In this document: positions 1 to 9,695 of the stretch, one piece after another
Numbering within the stretch: position 1 is the stretch's first letter
How the letters are laid out: each line of letters opens with the position of its first letter
NCBI GenBank assembly: GCA_045576295.1
Contig: JAZNGF010000045.1
Span: forward strand, 1-40,519
Direction: 5' to 3'
DNA: 40,519 nt
DNA from: CAVALG01 sp045576295
GTDB lineage: Bacteria > Bacillota > Clostridia > Oscillospirales > Acutalibacteraceae
The notes under the pieces: model-generated
What the model saw: only the letters and a program-made list of their open reading frames with translations
The model's database searches: none
What the model was told of the DNA's origin: nothing
Program-made: the position numbers and the translations under genes

Positions 1-1026
1 GTACCACTTGCTACGAGAACTGCTGTCTCTTCAGGAGCATATCCAGCATTTTCAAATGCACCCTTTCCGAAATCAACATCTTCAGGAATTCCAACAACAG
101 AAGCTAACTTAGCATCATTCTGGAATGCATACATTTTGATAGTTTCTAAATCGCTACCTGCTTCAAATGTTACTTTTTCAAGGTTTCCGCAGTTATAGAA
201 TGCGTATTCATCTAAGGTAATTACAGATGCCGGAATGGTTATTTCTTTCAAACTGTTGCAATATCCAAATGCACCCCAGCCGATTGTTTCCAACTTACTG
301 CCTGCTTCGAATACAACCTCTGTAAGTTTATCGCGCTGCATAAAGCTGAACTTACCAATGTACGTAATATCTTTTCCGATTATTACCTTAGTAATATTCT
401 TATAGTTCCAATACCAAGGTGCGCCAGATACCGCATAATCAGACATTGCTCCGCTTCCGTCGATTTTTAAAGCGCCGTCCTTGTAATACTTCCATGTTGC
501 ATTATCGCCGCATGTACCACTTGCTACGAGAGCCGCTGACTCTTCAGGTGTAAATCCAGCATTCTCAAATGCACCTTTTTCAAAATTAACGTAATCAGGC
601 ATTCCAACAACAGAAGTTAACTTGGTATCATTCTGGAATGCATACATTTTGATAGTTTCTAAATCGCTACCTGCTTCAAATGTTACTTTTTCAAGGCTGC
701 TGCAGTTATAGAATGCGTATTCATCTAAGGTAATTACAGATGCCGGAATGGTTATTTCTTTCAAGCTGTTGCAATATCCAAATGCACCCCAGCCGATTGT
801 TTCCAGTTTGCTGCCATCTTCGAATTTAACACCTGTAATTTTATTACACATCATAAAACTAAATTTGCCGATATAGGTGATATCTTTCCCTATCTCAATA
901 TTTTTTATATCATAATTGTAATAAAACGGGCTTTGGGTTGAAGCGTAATCATAGATTGCTCCATTACCAGCGATTACAAGCTTACCTGTATCATACAATG
1001 TCCAAGTAACATTATCACCACATATA
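1..1026 (-). repeat. Two tandem ~513-bp coding repeats (171-residue LRR units) in the surface protein
   Basis: The block starting at position 1 recurs starting at 514 with an offset of exactly 513 bp, and long runs (for example around 120-290 and 633-803) are almost base-for-base identical. A more diverged third unit begins near 1024. Each unit carries several leucine-rich repeats with motifs such as LETIGWGAFGYCNSLKEI and ends near ASGTCGDN. Near-identity at the DNA level points to recent duplication or gene conversion, and the repeats continue past the window edge. Confidence 0.9.
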
Positions 1027-4000
1027 CCACTGTTTACGGCAGTAGGAACATAATCACGTAAAACAACATCAATACCCTTTCTTACAGCATATTGATGGGC
1101 ATATGAACCTTCTGCTACCTTAAGTGTAACCGATATGTTAGAATTATCATTTTTACAGAAAGCAGTTTCTGCAATGCGTTCAATTCCTTGCGGAATATAC
1201 ATACTTTTAATATGTGTACATTCCTTAAAAGCATTGTTGTTAATTAATTTTATCGATTCAGGAAGAACAACTTCAGTCAAACCACGGTTAGTCAAAAAGC
1301 TTGCCTGACCAATGCTAACTAACTTGCTCCCTTCTTCAAAATCAACCAACTCTGCATTTGTTTCTGCCAAAGCAAAGTTACCGATATGTGTAATGTTTTT
1401 TCCAATATAAATCTTTTTAATTGCACTTTTATAAGCTGCCCATGCAACAAGCGGTCTTGAAGCATAATCATAAATAGCTCCATCGCCTACAATATGCATC
1501 GAACCATCAGAATAAAGGATAAAGCATGAATCTTTTCCAGACCATCCAGCCGACAGAACATCACCTGTTGAACAAGAAACATACTTTCCATCTTCAAACA
1601 AGCAAGTTTCTCCGTTGATAGTATAAATACCATCCTTAGCAATACCGTTATCAAAGTAGTATGCTGTATTAGAAACATACGCATAAGAAGGTTCGTAGTT
1701 GGTATTACTATAGAAATACATAACTCCGTCGTCACTTGTTATGAAGCCATCATAAATAACATCAGCTTGATATACACCATTTGCATCAAATGTATATACC
1801 GCTTTATTAATAACATGTGAACCTGTTAATTTTACGCCGTTCTTATAGTAAGAAGACTTATCGGCATTCCAACCATCAGCAATGACAACACCATCAACAT
1901 AGTTTTTACCATCTGTGTAAATACCGGTAAACAATTCCCCGCTATTTGTACACATAAGCTTGCCATCAACAACTTGATAGTTATGTCCGGTAGAATCAAT
2001 GGTTGTACCCCAAGCAATCACAGAACCACATACAGCACAGTATGTTCTGTCAGTGTAGCCGTCCTCGGTACAAGTTGCAGGTAAGTCATCGATCGGCTCT
2101 TCTGTGTGAGAATGCCAATTTGACGGTGAAACTGATGTTTTTAAAGCAGTATTAACAAGAAGATTACCATTAAATGTTCCGCTGGTGCCATCAACAAATA
2201 AAACAGAACCTTTACGAACATCTACTTTAATATTTACTAACGGATAGCTGTTTGCACCAATTGAACTTATGTCAGCTCCAGCACCCTCAGCATCCCATGA
2301 CCAAACTCGTGTTGGAACACTAACAAGGGTTGCTGCACCAGAAGCGGTGTTATCAACATTTGTAATGGTTATAGTAGCAACGTTGTTATTCTGATTTAAT
2401 GAATACTCAGCCTTAAAGCCTTTAGCAACGATCATATGATCTAATAACCATTTGTTTGAGAAGTTGAGGTATAAATCAGTGGTAAGAATATTGATATTCT
2501 CAATATTCTCAACTTTAATATCAGTATAATATACTGAATCATACTGCGGCACATTGTTTAAATCGTTATGACCGCCAAGAACTACAGGAGCTATTCCTGT
2601 AACATTAAAGGTAGTGCTTTTCTTTGTAACATTACCCATGTTATCAGCAATTTCAAATGTAACCTTATGGCTACCGGGAGTTAAATTAACATCCTTACTG
2701 CTGATTGTAGCGCCTGATGCTGTTACATTATCCAGAGCAACACCGTCAACATAGATTTTTGCAGAAGAATAGTTCAAACCTGAAGCATTACTTGCAACAT
2801 AGTCTGCTATCTTTGCATTAAACGAACGAATTGTTGTTCCTGAAGTATTAACAAGCATATCGCTAATTATAGGAGCATTCCTATCATCAACTGCGTTACT
2901 GTAGTCTAATGTGATATCATCAAAGTACAGAACTGAATTGTGAGGCTCTTTTGCTTGTGTATAGAAACGGATAAACTGCGGCTCTCTTCTGTCCTTGTTT
3001 GATTGATATGGGTTTTGGATTGCCACATAATTATATGGAGTTAAATCCATATAGCAATATACCCATCTATCTTCAGGGATATCTGCTTCAGTACATTTTG
3101 TAAGGGTCTTACCGTTACATTCTAATATCAAGTGTGTGTTTTTACGTGCATAGCTTGTAGAAGAACTACCGCAATACAATTCAGTTTGCATTGCCAAGTT
3201 ATGACCTGGAGCTAATTCTTCGGGGATATATATCCACATACCAAGTCTTGTAGCGTTCTGGCCGGTTGCAACATCACGCAATACAGTCTGGCCGCCAACG
3301 TTAAAGATCATATTGTATGACCATTGGCCAAAGGCACCGCTATGTGAGTAATCAAGATTTAAACCTAAAGCATATTTACCGTTTTTAACTTTACCATTTT
3401 CAGCAGTTGCCAAAAAAGTAGTTGAGTCATTCCTTGGCGAGAAGTTAGAGCCAAAAGGACTCGCATCAAAAACAGGGGAATTCGGGTTGTTCACAAGCGC
3501 CCATTCTATAAGCTGATCTTTTCCAAGCCACTCAGAAATGTCGCCATCTTCAAAGTTATATAATATCTCTGAACCTTTACCGAATGTAATGCTAAGTGTG
3601 GTGCTTCCTAAATCTGCATATTTATATGTTGCAGTAACATTAACACCGGTTTTAGATGTATCATTAGTAGCATTAAACTTCAAACCATCTCTTGTTCCGG
3701 CTAATTCATCTGATACTTTCCAGTCGAAGTCATCGGCATCAAAGCATACATCAAACTCACCATAAGTAGCCTTAATATCCATTACAATGCTCTTACCGTA
3801 AGGAATAACTGTGCTGCTCTGAGCAAATGCTACAGATATAGGATTAACAATATGTATTGTTTTAGAACCAACAGTTTCGCCATTATAATTCATAACGATA
3901 GTAACATCACCTGTTTTACCGTTAGACACAAAAACACCGTTTTCAATGGTACCAAAACTGTTATCTTCAAGTGCCCAAGTAACATCAGCAGGAATTTCTG

Positions 4001-5081
4001 CTTCAGCACCTGAGAAGTCACGACCTACAGCATCTACTTTTACCTGAGAATTAGGCACATAATAATCGTATTCAGTCTGAAGGTATGCATTGTCAAACTC
4101 ACCTGTAGCAGGTGCAGTTGAGATAAATATAATACCATGGGTGTTCTGACGTAATGAACCATCGCAAGGTGAACAGTTAACTTCAAGGTCTCGACCTGGG
4201 CGCTGTGACATAAAGGTAGAAGAACCACCACCGTCACAGTTTGCAGCATAAATACAACCAGCCGCAATCATAACTTCCGCGCACTCGTACATATTCATAC
4301 CTAATGAAAATGGTGCCTGTCTACCATCGTTCATCATGATTACGATAGAACCATCAGCCTTAACACCAACAACAGAACGAGCAGCTGTATCAGTTCCGTG
4401 TGATGGAGCATACTTGTTAACACCATTTTCAACAATGAAACCTGATGAACTGGGGATAACCTGTTCTTCCCATCCATTCAAACTATTTGTATCAAGGATA
4501 GCTCTCATTGTAACCTTTGGAATATCGGCAGGTCTTGCTTCGCCATTTTCGTTAACATCTTTATGGATAACGATACAAGTTGGGAAACCAACAGAATGGT
4601 CAAAATACACTTCACCATCAACCATCATAAATCCAAGAGGTTCGTTAACACGATGAGGTTCTTGCGAATAAACCGATGTATTATACCAACTTAAGCATGT
4701 GTTCATCGCACCAACAACGTTTTCTCCCCACTCATTCTCAAGGAACGCAGCATGCTCAGGAATGGTGGAAATAGCATAATTGCTAGTATCCATGTTAGTA
4801 TAGCTACTGATAACTCTCGTATAAGGGTTAGAGATATCAGCCTCCATCATATGAACAACCTGTCGGCGGTCACCAGCCTCATTGTTCAAAACGATTTCGG
4901 TTTCTGTAATACCGGGAGCAATATCCCAATCTGTTTTACTGATGATATTGTAGTAATCATCACTGCTTGCTGCTTCATTGTGAGCATAGTCAAACTCAGC
5001 AAAAGCAGACGTTGGCATAACACTAAACACAATTAAAATGCCTAATGCAAGCACCAACAACTGTTTGGTTATTTTTTTCAT
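1..5081 (-). CDS. Giant secreted multidomain surface protein: phosphodiester glycosidase plus BspA-like leucine-rich repeats (3' part outside window)
   Basis: The frame is open from the start codon to the left edge, so only about 1,693 N-terminal residues are visible. I chose the ATG at 5081 (MKKITKQ) over the one six bases upstream because the GAAGGAG ribosome site overlaps the earlier ATG and sits 7 nt from this one. Order seen: signal peptide ending TSAFA (1-28); a NAGPA/DUF2233-type phosphodiester glycosidase domain (about 60-330) with GVKADGSIVIMMNDGRQ and NCDGGGSST; Ig/Big-like segments (about 340-500); a carbohydrate-binding-like sandwich ending YFDDITLDY (about 505-725); another Ig-like and a possibly cohesin-like sandwich (about 730-985); a CxxC-bearing linker (ATCTEDGYT, YCAVCG); cell-wall-binding-like repeats with YYFDNG and YTFDANG (about 1045-1165); then BspA LRR_5 repeats from about 1200. 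The probable role is an extracellular enzyme acting on sugar-1-phosphodiesters and held at the cell surface; the substrate is unknown. It lies just downstream of the polysaccharide locus. Confidence 0.9.
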   Translation of the reverse strand, partial: MKKITKQLLVLALGILIVFSVMPTSAFAEFDYAHNEAASSDDYYNIISKTDWDIAPGITETEIVLNNEAGDRRQVVHMMEADISNPYTRVISSYTNMDTSNYAISTIPEHAAFLENEWGENVVGAMNTCLSWYNTSVYSQEPHRVNEPLGFMMVDGEVYFDHSVGFPTCIVIHKDVNENGEARPADIPKVTMRAILDTNSLNGWEEQVIPSSSGFIVENGVNKYAPSHGTDTAARSVVGVKADGSIVIMMNDGRQAPFSLGMNMYECAEVMIAAGCIYAANCDGGGSSTFMSQRPGRDLEVNCSPCDGSLRQNTHGIIFISTAPATGEFDNAYLQTEYDYYVPNSQVKVDAVGRDFSGAEAEIPADVTWALEDNSFGTIENGVFVSNGKTGDVTIVMNYNGETVGSKTIHIVNPISVAFAQSSTVIPYGKSIVMDIKATYGEFDVCFDADDFDWKVSDELAGTRDGLKFNATNDTSKTGVNVTATYKYADLGSTTLSITFGKGSEILYNFEDGDISEWLGKDQLIEWALVNNPNSPVFDASPFGSNFSPRNDSTTFLATAENGKVKNGKYALGLNLDYSHSGAFGQWSYNMIFNVGGQTVLRDVATGQNATRLGMWIYIPEELAPGHNLAMQTELYCGSSSTSYARKNTHLILECNGKTLTKCTEADIPEDRWVYCYMDLTPYNYVAIQNPYQSNKDRREPQFIRFYTQAKEPHNSVLYFDDITLDYSNAVDDRNAPIISDMLVNTSGTTIRSFNAKIADYVASNASGLNYSSAKIYVDGVALDNVTASGATISSKDVNLTPGSHKVTFEIADNMGNVTKKSTTFNVTGIAPVVLGGHNDLNNVPQYDSVYYTDIKVENIENINILTTDLYLNFSNKWLLDHMIVAKGFKAEYSLNQNNNVATITITNVDNTASGAATLVSVPTRVWSWDAEGAGADISSIGANSYPLVNIKVDVRKGSVLFVDGTSGTFNGNLLVNTALKTSVSPSNWHSHTEEPIDDLPATCTEDGYTDRTYCAVCGSVIAWGTTIDSTGHNYQVVDGKLMCTNSGELFTGIYTDGKNYVDGVVIADGWNADKSSYYKNGVKLTGSHVINKAVYTFDANGVYQADVIYDGFITSDDGVMYFYSNTNYEPSYAYVSNTAYYFDNGIAKDGIYTINGETCLFEDGKYVSCSTGDVLSAGWSGKDSCFILYSDGSMHIVGDGAIYDYASRPLVAWAAYKSAIKKIYIGKNITHIGNFALAETNAELVDFEEGSKLVSIGQASFLTNRGLTEVVLPESIKLINNNAFKECTHIKSMYIPQGIERIAETAFCKNDNSNISVTLKVAEGSYAHQYAVRKGIDVVLRDYVPTAVNSGICGDNVTWTLYDTGKLVIAGNGAIYDYASTQSPFYYNYDIKNIEIGKDITYIGKFSFMMCNKITGVKFEDGSKLETIGWGAFGYCNSLKEITIPASVITLDEYAFYNCSSLEKVTFEAGSDLETIKMYAFQNDTKLTSVVGMPDYVNFEKGAFENAGFTPEESAALVASGTCGDNATWKYYKDGALKIDGSGAMSDYAVSGAPWYWNYKNITKVIIGKDITYIGKFSFMQRDKLTEVVFEAGSKLETIGWGAFGYCNSLKEITIPASVITLDEYAFYNCGNLEKVTFEAGSDLETIKMYAFQNDAKLASVVGIPEDVDFGKGAFENAGYAPEETAVLVASG

Positions 5082-5087
5082 ACTCAT

Positions 5088-5235
5088 ACTCCTTCTCAAT
5101 TTGATGAAATTTATTACTCATTAGAGCGGAAAAACACCTGCCCCAGTAAGTAGCGACTGATTAATTATTTTGCGCCTAACCCCCTTTACCTTTTTTAATT
5201 TTATTTATCTATAATAAAAAGTTAGATAAAACAAA
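5088..5235 (-). other. Untranslated gap between licD-like gene and surface-protein gene
   Basis: This 148-bp AT-rich stretch separates the end of the LicD-like gene from the surface-protein start. I see the ribosome site of the downstream gene (GAAGGAG at about 5088-5094), a short pyrimidine-rich tract and no convincing terminator or consensus promoter. Whether the surface gene has its own promoter or is read from the polysaccharide operon cannot be decided by eye. Confidence 0.4.
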
Positions 5236-6024
5236 TCATACGTGATAAGCTTTAAAGTTATGATGAGTCTTTTGCTTATCTAATGGTGGGTCTTGTTCAT
5301 AATCTCCATATAAGCTACGTAAATATGTATCGTATCCTATTGGTGCAAAAAACTTTTCGCCTTCAAATTTGGCCTCAATAACATCCGAAAACACTTCTGC
5401 ATCAATAATTTCACGCTCCCCATAAATAGGCCATAACAAACACCCTTTATGAGTTGAACCAATAGTACTTTCTTTTCTTATCAACTTAACAAGCTTATTA
5501 TGGAAACGATTAAACCCATATTTACGGCAGCACTCAATAATACACCGCTTAAAAAAAGATTTCTCCTTAGATGTTTTAAATTTAGATAAAACACATCCTT
5601 TTTGATACATCTTTATCCTTTTTAAAATTCTCGGTTTGCATATGTGCATAGTACAACTGTCTAATGGGAATATATCTATATCAAGTCCCAGTTGTACTCC
5701 ATTATCGATATTCTCTTCATCTTTAACAGTTGTCATATCACATAACTTGGCAAAGGTAAACCTATATTTAGGATTTCTTTCAACCGAAAACAACCGATAC
5801 TTATTGCTATCTTGATATGTTTTTATTAGCCTATCATAATCCTCTCGAGGAACAAAAACATCAACATCATCATCCCACGGAATAAATCCGTTATATTTGA
5901 TTGCACCAAGTAGCGTACCGTTACATAAAAAATAGCTTATTCCTTCCTTATTGCAAAACCGCTTGAATTCTTTTAAAATATCAAATTCTATTTGTTTAAT
6001 GTCATTTAGATGCAATTCTTTCAT
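5236..6024 (-). CDS. LicD family phosphotransferase
   Basis: 262 residues, a usual length for the LicD/fukutin-related nucleotidyl-/phosphotransferase family. The family signature is clear near the N-terminus: NGTLLGAIKYNGFIPWDDD followed by VDVF and REDYDRL (about residues 35-66), with the acidic DDDVD cluster that binds metal and catalyses transfer. Known members move phosphocholine or another polyol phosphate from a CDP-linked donor onto surface glycans. It is the last gene of the polysaccharide cluster and its start overlaps the end of the glycosyltransferase upstream by about 23 bases, so it is probably translationally coupled. The transferred group is not known; no licA/B/C genes for choline uptake and activation are in the window. 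Confidence 0.88.
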   Translation of the reverse strand: MKELHLNDIKQIEFDILKEFKRFCNKEGISYFLCNGTLLGAIKYNGFIPWDDDVDVFVPREDYDRLIKTYQDSNKYRLFSVERNPKYRFTFAKLCDMTTVKDEENIDNGVQLGLDIDIFPLDSCTMHICKPRILKRIKMYQKGCVLSKFKTSKEKSFFKRCIIECCRKYGFNRFHNKLVKLIRKESTIGSTHKGCLLWPIYGEREIIDAEVFSDVIEAKFEGEKFFAPIGYDTYLRSLYGDYEQDPPLDKQKTHHNFKAYHV

Positions 6025-7210
6025 ATAAATCTATATATTCCTTATATCTTTCATTCATATCGAACTTTTTCGCACGATTTATACAGTCTTCTTTTCTATA
6101 TGGATTGTTTGAACAAACTCGAATTATCTCTCGTTCCATTTCCTCAAAATCATCGCAGTCCACAACAGAACCGCTCAGTTTATCGATACACTCTGGGCTT
6201 CCTCCGGTGCGAAAAGTCACAACCGGTGTTCCACAGGCATTCGCTTCAATATTTACAAGTCCCAACATTTCTTCTCGGGTTGGGTTTACAAATAAATCAG
6301 CAGCTGTATACAGTTCAGCCAGTTCCTTTTGATTATGCGTTCGATGTATTGACAGGATATTCTCAGGTAATATTTTGTCAATATTTTTATTCGTACCAAC
6401 TAAAATAATTTGAAATTTATTATAATCAAGTTTCTTAGCTAGTTCAATAAACACATCAAGGCCTTTACGCGTGTTCCATACCGACGCTACCCCAAGTAGT
6501 ATCTTCTTTTCTTCTGGGATACCGAATTTTTCACGAACAGTGTTATTTGTAGGTTTAAATATAGACAAATCAATCCCATTACTGATTATCTTACTTTGAT
6601 AAGCGCTCAAAAAAGACTGATTAGTAAGATTGAATAACCACTGCGAAGGAGTTATAAGCGTTAAATTTTTAACACCAGTAAACCATTTTCTTTTAAGTTT
6701 CCACATGGCCTTCGAACTATCAAAGCAAGCATGAGTTTTTTCTTTGTATTTTTCGCACTTATAACATCCGTTAAGCCATTTTGTGCAGTTTTCATAAGCA
6801 AAATGAGCACATCCTCCAGTAAAAGCCCAACAGTCGTGCAGCGTCCACACTACAGGAATACTACGTTTTTTTATATAGTTAAACAACAATCCATGATTAA
6901 TATAGCTACCATGGATATTATGCAAATGTATAATATCAGGGTTATATTTCTTAACCTTGCTTAAAAATCGAATTGTTTTAAAATATGAAAAGCATCCTTG
7001 AAGTCCTGTTATTGAAGCGAGCCTGTTATGTATATGACAGTCTAACCAAGAACTAATAATAATAGTATCATTGATAATTTCCTTAGTTTCCCTAAAACGG
7101 TAAGCAATTCGACAATCATTTGCTTGTTTTATACATTGTTCTCGTATCCCTTTAGCAATTTTTCCGGTGCTTCCAACAGGATATACCGAGTTAATTTGAA
7201 GAATCTTCAT
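6002..7210 (-). CDS. GT4-type glycosyltransferase
   Basis: 402 residues starting at ATG 7210 (MKILQINSVYP), with AAGGGGG about 9 nt upstream; the longer frame to 7234 adds eight residues without a good site. GT-B fold signs are present: an N-terminal donor-independent Rossmann half with LHNIHGSYINHGLL, and a C-terminal GT4 half with SNGIDLSIFKP, GVASVWNTRKGLD, LYTAADLFVNPTREEMLGL and NIEANACGTPVV (the E-x7-E region that binds the nucleotide sugar). A four-cysteine insert (residues about 134, 142, 149, 152) follows WTLHDCWAFTGG and is shared with the gene at 9696-10793. It overlaps the polymerase gene upstream by 20 nt. Probably a cytoplasmic enzyme extending the lipid-linked repeat unit; donor and acceptor are unknown. 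Confidence 0.88.
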   Translation of the reverse strand: MKILQINSVYPVGSTGKIAKGIREQCIKQANDCRIAYRFRETKEIINDTIIISSWLDCHIHNRLASITGLQGCFSYFKTIRFLSKVKKYNPDIIHLHNIHGSYINHGLLFNYIKKRSIPVVWTLHDCWAFTGGCAHFAYENCTKWLNGCYKCEKYKEKTHACFDSSKAMWKLKRKWFTGVKNLTLITPSQWLFNLTNQSFLSAYQSKIISNGIDLSIFKPTNNTVREKFGIPEEKKILLGVASVWNTRKGLDVFIELAKKLDYNKFQIILVGTNKNIDKILPENILSIHRTHNQKELAELYTAADLFVNPTREEMLGLVNIEANACGTPVVTFRTGGSPECIDKLSGSVVDCDDFEEMEREIIRVCSNNPYRKEDCINRAKKFDMNERYKEYIDLYERIASK

Positions 7211-8354
7211 CTGTTGTGCCCCCTTGATTAACACTTAATATGAAAATCGAAACAAATGAAGCAGCAAATATTGTTCCTGAACATATTAAAGAAGCTTCAA
7301 CCGCTGTCCATAAAACTAATCCAAGCAATCCAATCCAAGCAACGATATTCCCGTTGTTTTTAAGGTGATTCACCATAATATATTTAAATTTGCTGTATAA
7401 CATATTATAAAATATTACTGCTGCAGCGATTCCAACAGTTCCCCAAATAGCTACAAATCCATTATGCAAATTCTCAAATTGAAATGAAAAATCTCCGAAC
7501 AAGAACTTTAGAACAGTCATATTTTCGTACACTCGTTGGAATATATTAACTCTTCCATTCTCAACACCAAAGCCCAACAATTGAACTTCGTTAATAAATT
7601 CAGGAAAAAAGTAAGTTACAGCAAAAAATAAAAATGGCACCAAAAACGATATCATTAAAAGCGCATATGTAATTCCTTTAAATTGTTTTTGAACTAAGAA
7701 ACAAACGAATATAAATATTTCAATTATCAATCCTGCTCTTGATTGAGTTAAAAACATTAAATAACTAATACATAAAATGTCTACCATTAGAAAACATTTC
7801 CAAGCCACTTTTTTCACTGTAAAAAAACAAGAAAACAGCGCAATAACACAGACTAACAAATATATTGCTGTTTCATTGGGATTGCTATATCCTAACGTCA
7901 ACTCATTTAGAACCATGGATTCTTGCGAATAAGAAGATATATGATAATGCGACAACGGAGAAAAACTTAATACAATATAATATAACGACAGTACAATATA
8001 TGTCCAATAAATCAAATTACATATATCTTTAGTTTGTTTTTTATTAATAAAACATAAAAAAAACGGTAACTCTAAGAAACACAATGCTGATACAATTGAT
8101 TTATAAGAAAAGCTTGAAGAGAAAACCAAAGAAACAAAAACTAATACTATCATAATTAGTGTTTTACTAAAAAAACTATCAATTAATTTATAAGATAAGA
8201 AAACCAGCACAACTGAAATTATACTTGCCAGAAAAATAAGCCATGTGCCCATACTTATTAACGATGTTAGTCGTACCGGTTCTGCAAACTGAATCAGCAA
8301 CACTCCAACTATCATTAAGAATACTGGAAATTCTTTTTTGATTGTTAATCGCAT
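7191..8354 (-). CDS. O-antigen polymerase/ligase-like membrane protein (Wzy-type)
   Basis: 387 residues, strongly hydrophobic, about 10-12 membrane segments with a larger outside loop. The LTQSRAGLIIEIF stretch (about residue 206) is the hallmark of the O-antigen ligase/polymerase (Wzy_C) family. In a Gram-positive locus the expected role is joining lipid-linked repeat units into a polymer outside the membrane. The start at 8354 has AGGAGA about 10 nt upstream. The gene is visibly AT-rich compared with the regulatory genes of the locus, as is normal for serotype-specific polymerases. Sequence in this family is too variable for a more exact assignment between polymerase and ligase. Confidence 0.78.
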   Translation of the reverse strand: MRLTIKKEFPVFLMIVGVLLIQFAEPVRLTSLISMGTWLIFLASIISVVLVFLSYKLIDSFFSKTLIMIVLVFVSLVFSSSFSYKSIVSALCFLELPFFLCFINKKQTKDICNLIYWTYIVLSLYYIVLSFSPLSHYHISSYSQESMVLNELTLGYSNPNETAIYLLVCVIALFSCFFTVKKVAWKCFLMVDILCISYLMFLTQSRAGLIIEIFIFVCFLVQKQFKGITYALLMISFLVPFLFFAVTYFFPEFINEVQLLGFGVENGRVNIFQRVYENMTVLKFLFGDFSFQFENLHNGFVAIWGTVGIAAAVIFYNMLYSKFKYIMVNHLKNNGNIVAWIGLLGLVLWTAVEASLICSGTIFAASFVSIFILSVNQGGTTDEDSSN

Positions 8355-8460
8355 ATATTTAAAATCTCCTAATATGATTCAATATAAACCCACGTAAAGA
8401 GTGACGTTGATATCGAAACTACTTGTTGTTTGATTACTTTTTTATCATTATTAATTAATT

Positions 8461-9672
8461 CTACAACTCTCTATCAAGGCTGGACAAAAAATTAATAATC
8501 CGACTACTCTGCGCCTTAGCGTTTTTTTTCTCACTTATAAAGCGATTAGCAGAAGAACCTATTGTTTTCAATGCATCCTCAGATAACATCAATATCTCTT
8601 CAAAAGCTTTTGCTATAGAAAATGCTTCATTGTTATCAACAGTAAATATATAATCAAAATATTCGTTCGGAATACCCTGCAATTTGGTAGTTAAAAAAGG
8701 AGTACCGGAATACATATACTCGACAGTCTTAGAAGGAAAACTATATTTAGTAAACTCATCTTTAACATTACGTGGATTCACCAATAAAGTAGCCATCTTT
8801 TCATATTTCAAAATCTCGTTTCTTGAAACCGATCCAAAATACTTAATTCTGCTGTTAACACTGGCTCTCTCTTTTATATCAGTAACAGCATCTCCCTCTC
8901 CAAACAACCAAAGTTCAGCATCTATGTTTTTTAACAATTCAAAAGCATCTACCAACTGCATAACCCCATATTTCTCATGGAGTCTACCAGCATACATAAT
9001 TGCTTTTGGAGAAGCTTTTTCAACATCCTTCGAATAAGTGGCGTTTAAATCTACAATCCCTTCCATTACTATGTAAGGCTTTTGTGGTGAAACGACGTCT
9101 CGCATTGCTTCTGTCAAATAAACATAACCATCATACTCACCTTGAGCCTTCACAGAGGACCTTAGATAGATTTGCTTTATAGTATCAACTAAGATATTCT
9201 TCTTATGGTTAATATACATATTCTGCGGTAAATCCGGTATGATCGCTACCGTTTTTACAGAGTACTTTTTACGATATTTCATAACATCTTTAACCAAAAA
9301 AGGTGGTATGGAATATGTTAAAATCACACCTGTACTGCCATTATCTTTTACCCAACGCTTAATAACTCGTCTAGCATCTAAACGTCGCGACCATTGTTTT
9401 AGTATTGGAATATTAATAGTGTTAAGCCAATGACATTTGTATCCACATGTCAAATTTTCACTCTTCCCCCCAAAGTGCAATGCTTTACTTCTAGGGAAAG
9501 TTGGCACCATTGGAAAACTATAAACTTCTAAATCCGCACCATTTTGATTAAAGCCATCAAGAAGTGCTGTTTCGAACACAATCGTTGCTACAGAAGGCTT
9601 TGATTGGCAACCAACTAACAGTTGTTCGTAAGCTTTAATGTCACATACCGTTCCAAAATATAATATTTTCAT
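8461..9672 (-). CDS. GT4-type glycosyltransferase (WfgS/WbuB-like)
   Basis: 403 residues, GT-B architecture. The C-terminal half shows AIMYAGRLHEKYGVMQLVDA (about 225-245), LWLFGEGD, IKYFGSVSRNEIL, ATLLVNPR and FPSKTVEYMYSGTPFL, the pattern of GT4 enzymes. The N-terminal half lacks the HNIHG and cysteine motifs of its two neighbours, so it belongs to a different subfamily. Its start at 9672 is preceded only by a weak GAG-type site, 23 nt after the previous stop. A gap of about 106 bp (8355-8460) with no recognisable terminator separates it from the polymerase gene downstream. Sugar specificity is unknown. Confidence 0.83.
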   Translation of the reverse strand: MKILYFGTVCDIKAYEQLLVGCQSKPSVATIVFETALLDGFNQNGADLEVYSFPMVPTFPRSKALHFGGKSENLTCGYKCHWLNTINIPILKQWSRRLDARRVIKRWVKDNGSTGVILTYSIPPFLVKDVMKYRKKYSVKTVAIIPDLPQNMYINHKKNILVDTIKQIYLRSSVKAQGEYDGYVYLTEAMRDVVSPQKPYIVMEGIVDLNATYSKDVEKASPKAIMYAGRLHEKYGVMQLVDAFELLKNIDAELWLFGEGDAVTDIKERASVNSRIKYFGSVSRNEILKYEKMATLLVNPRNVKDEFTKYSFPSKTVEYMYSGTPFLTTKLQGIPNEYFDYIFTVDNNEAFSIAKAFEEILMLSEDALKTIGSSANRFISEKKNAKAQSSRIINFLSSLDREL

Positions 9673-9695
9673 ACTCTATATTTGTCACTCATTTC

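Noticed and set aside
1..1500. Possible CRISPR array
   Set aside because: The repeats are 513 bp long, in frame and encode leucine-rich repeats, with no short spacer pattern.
3538..5036. Several plus-strand and minus-strand frames of 75-106 residues inside the surface gene
   Set aside because: They are shadows of the open minus-strand frame, without ribosome sites or recognisable domains.
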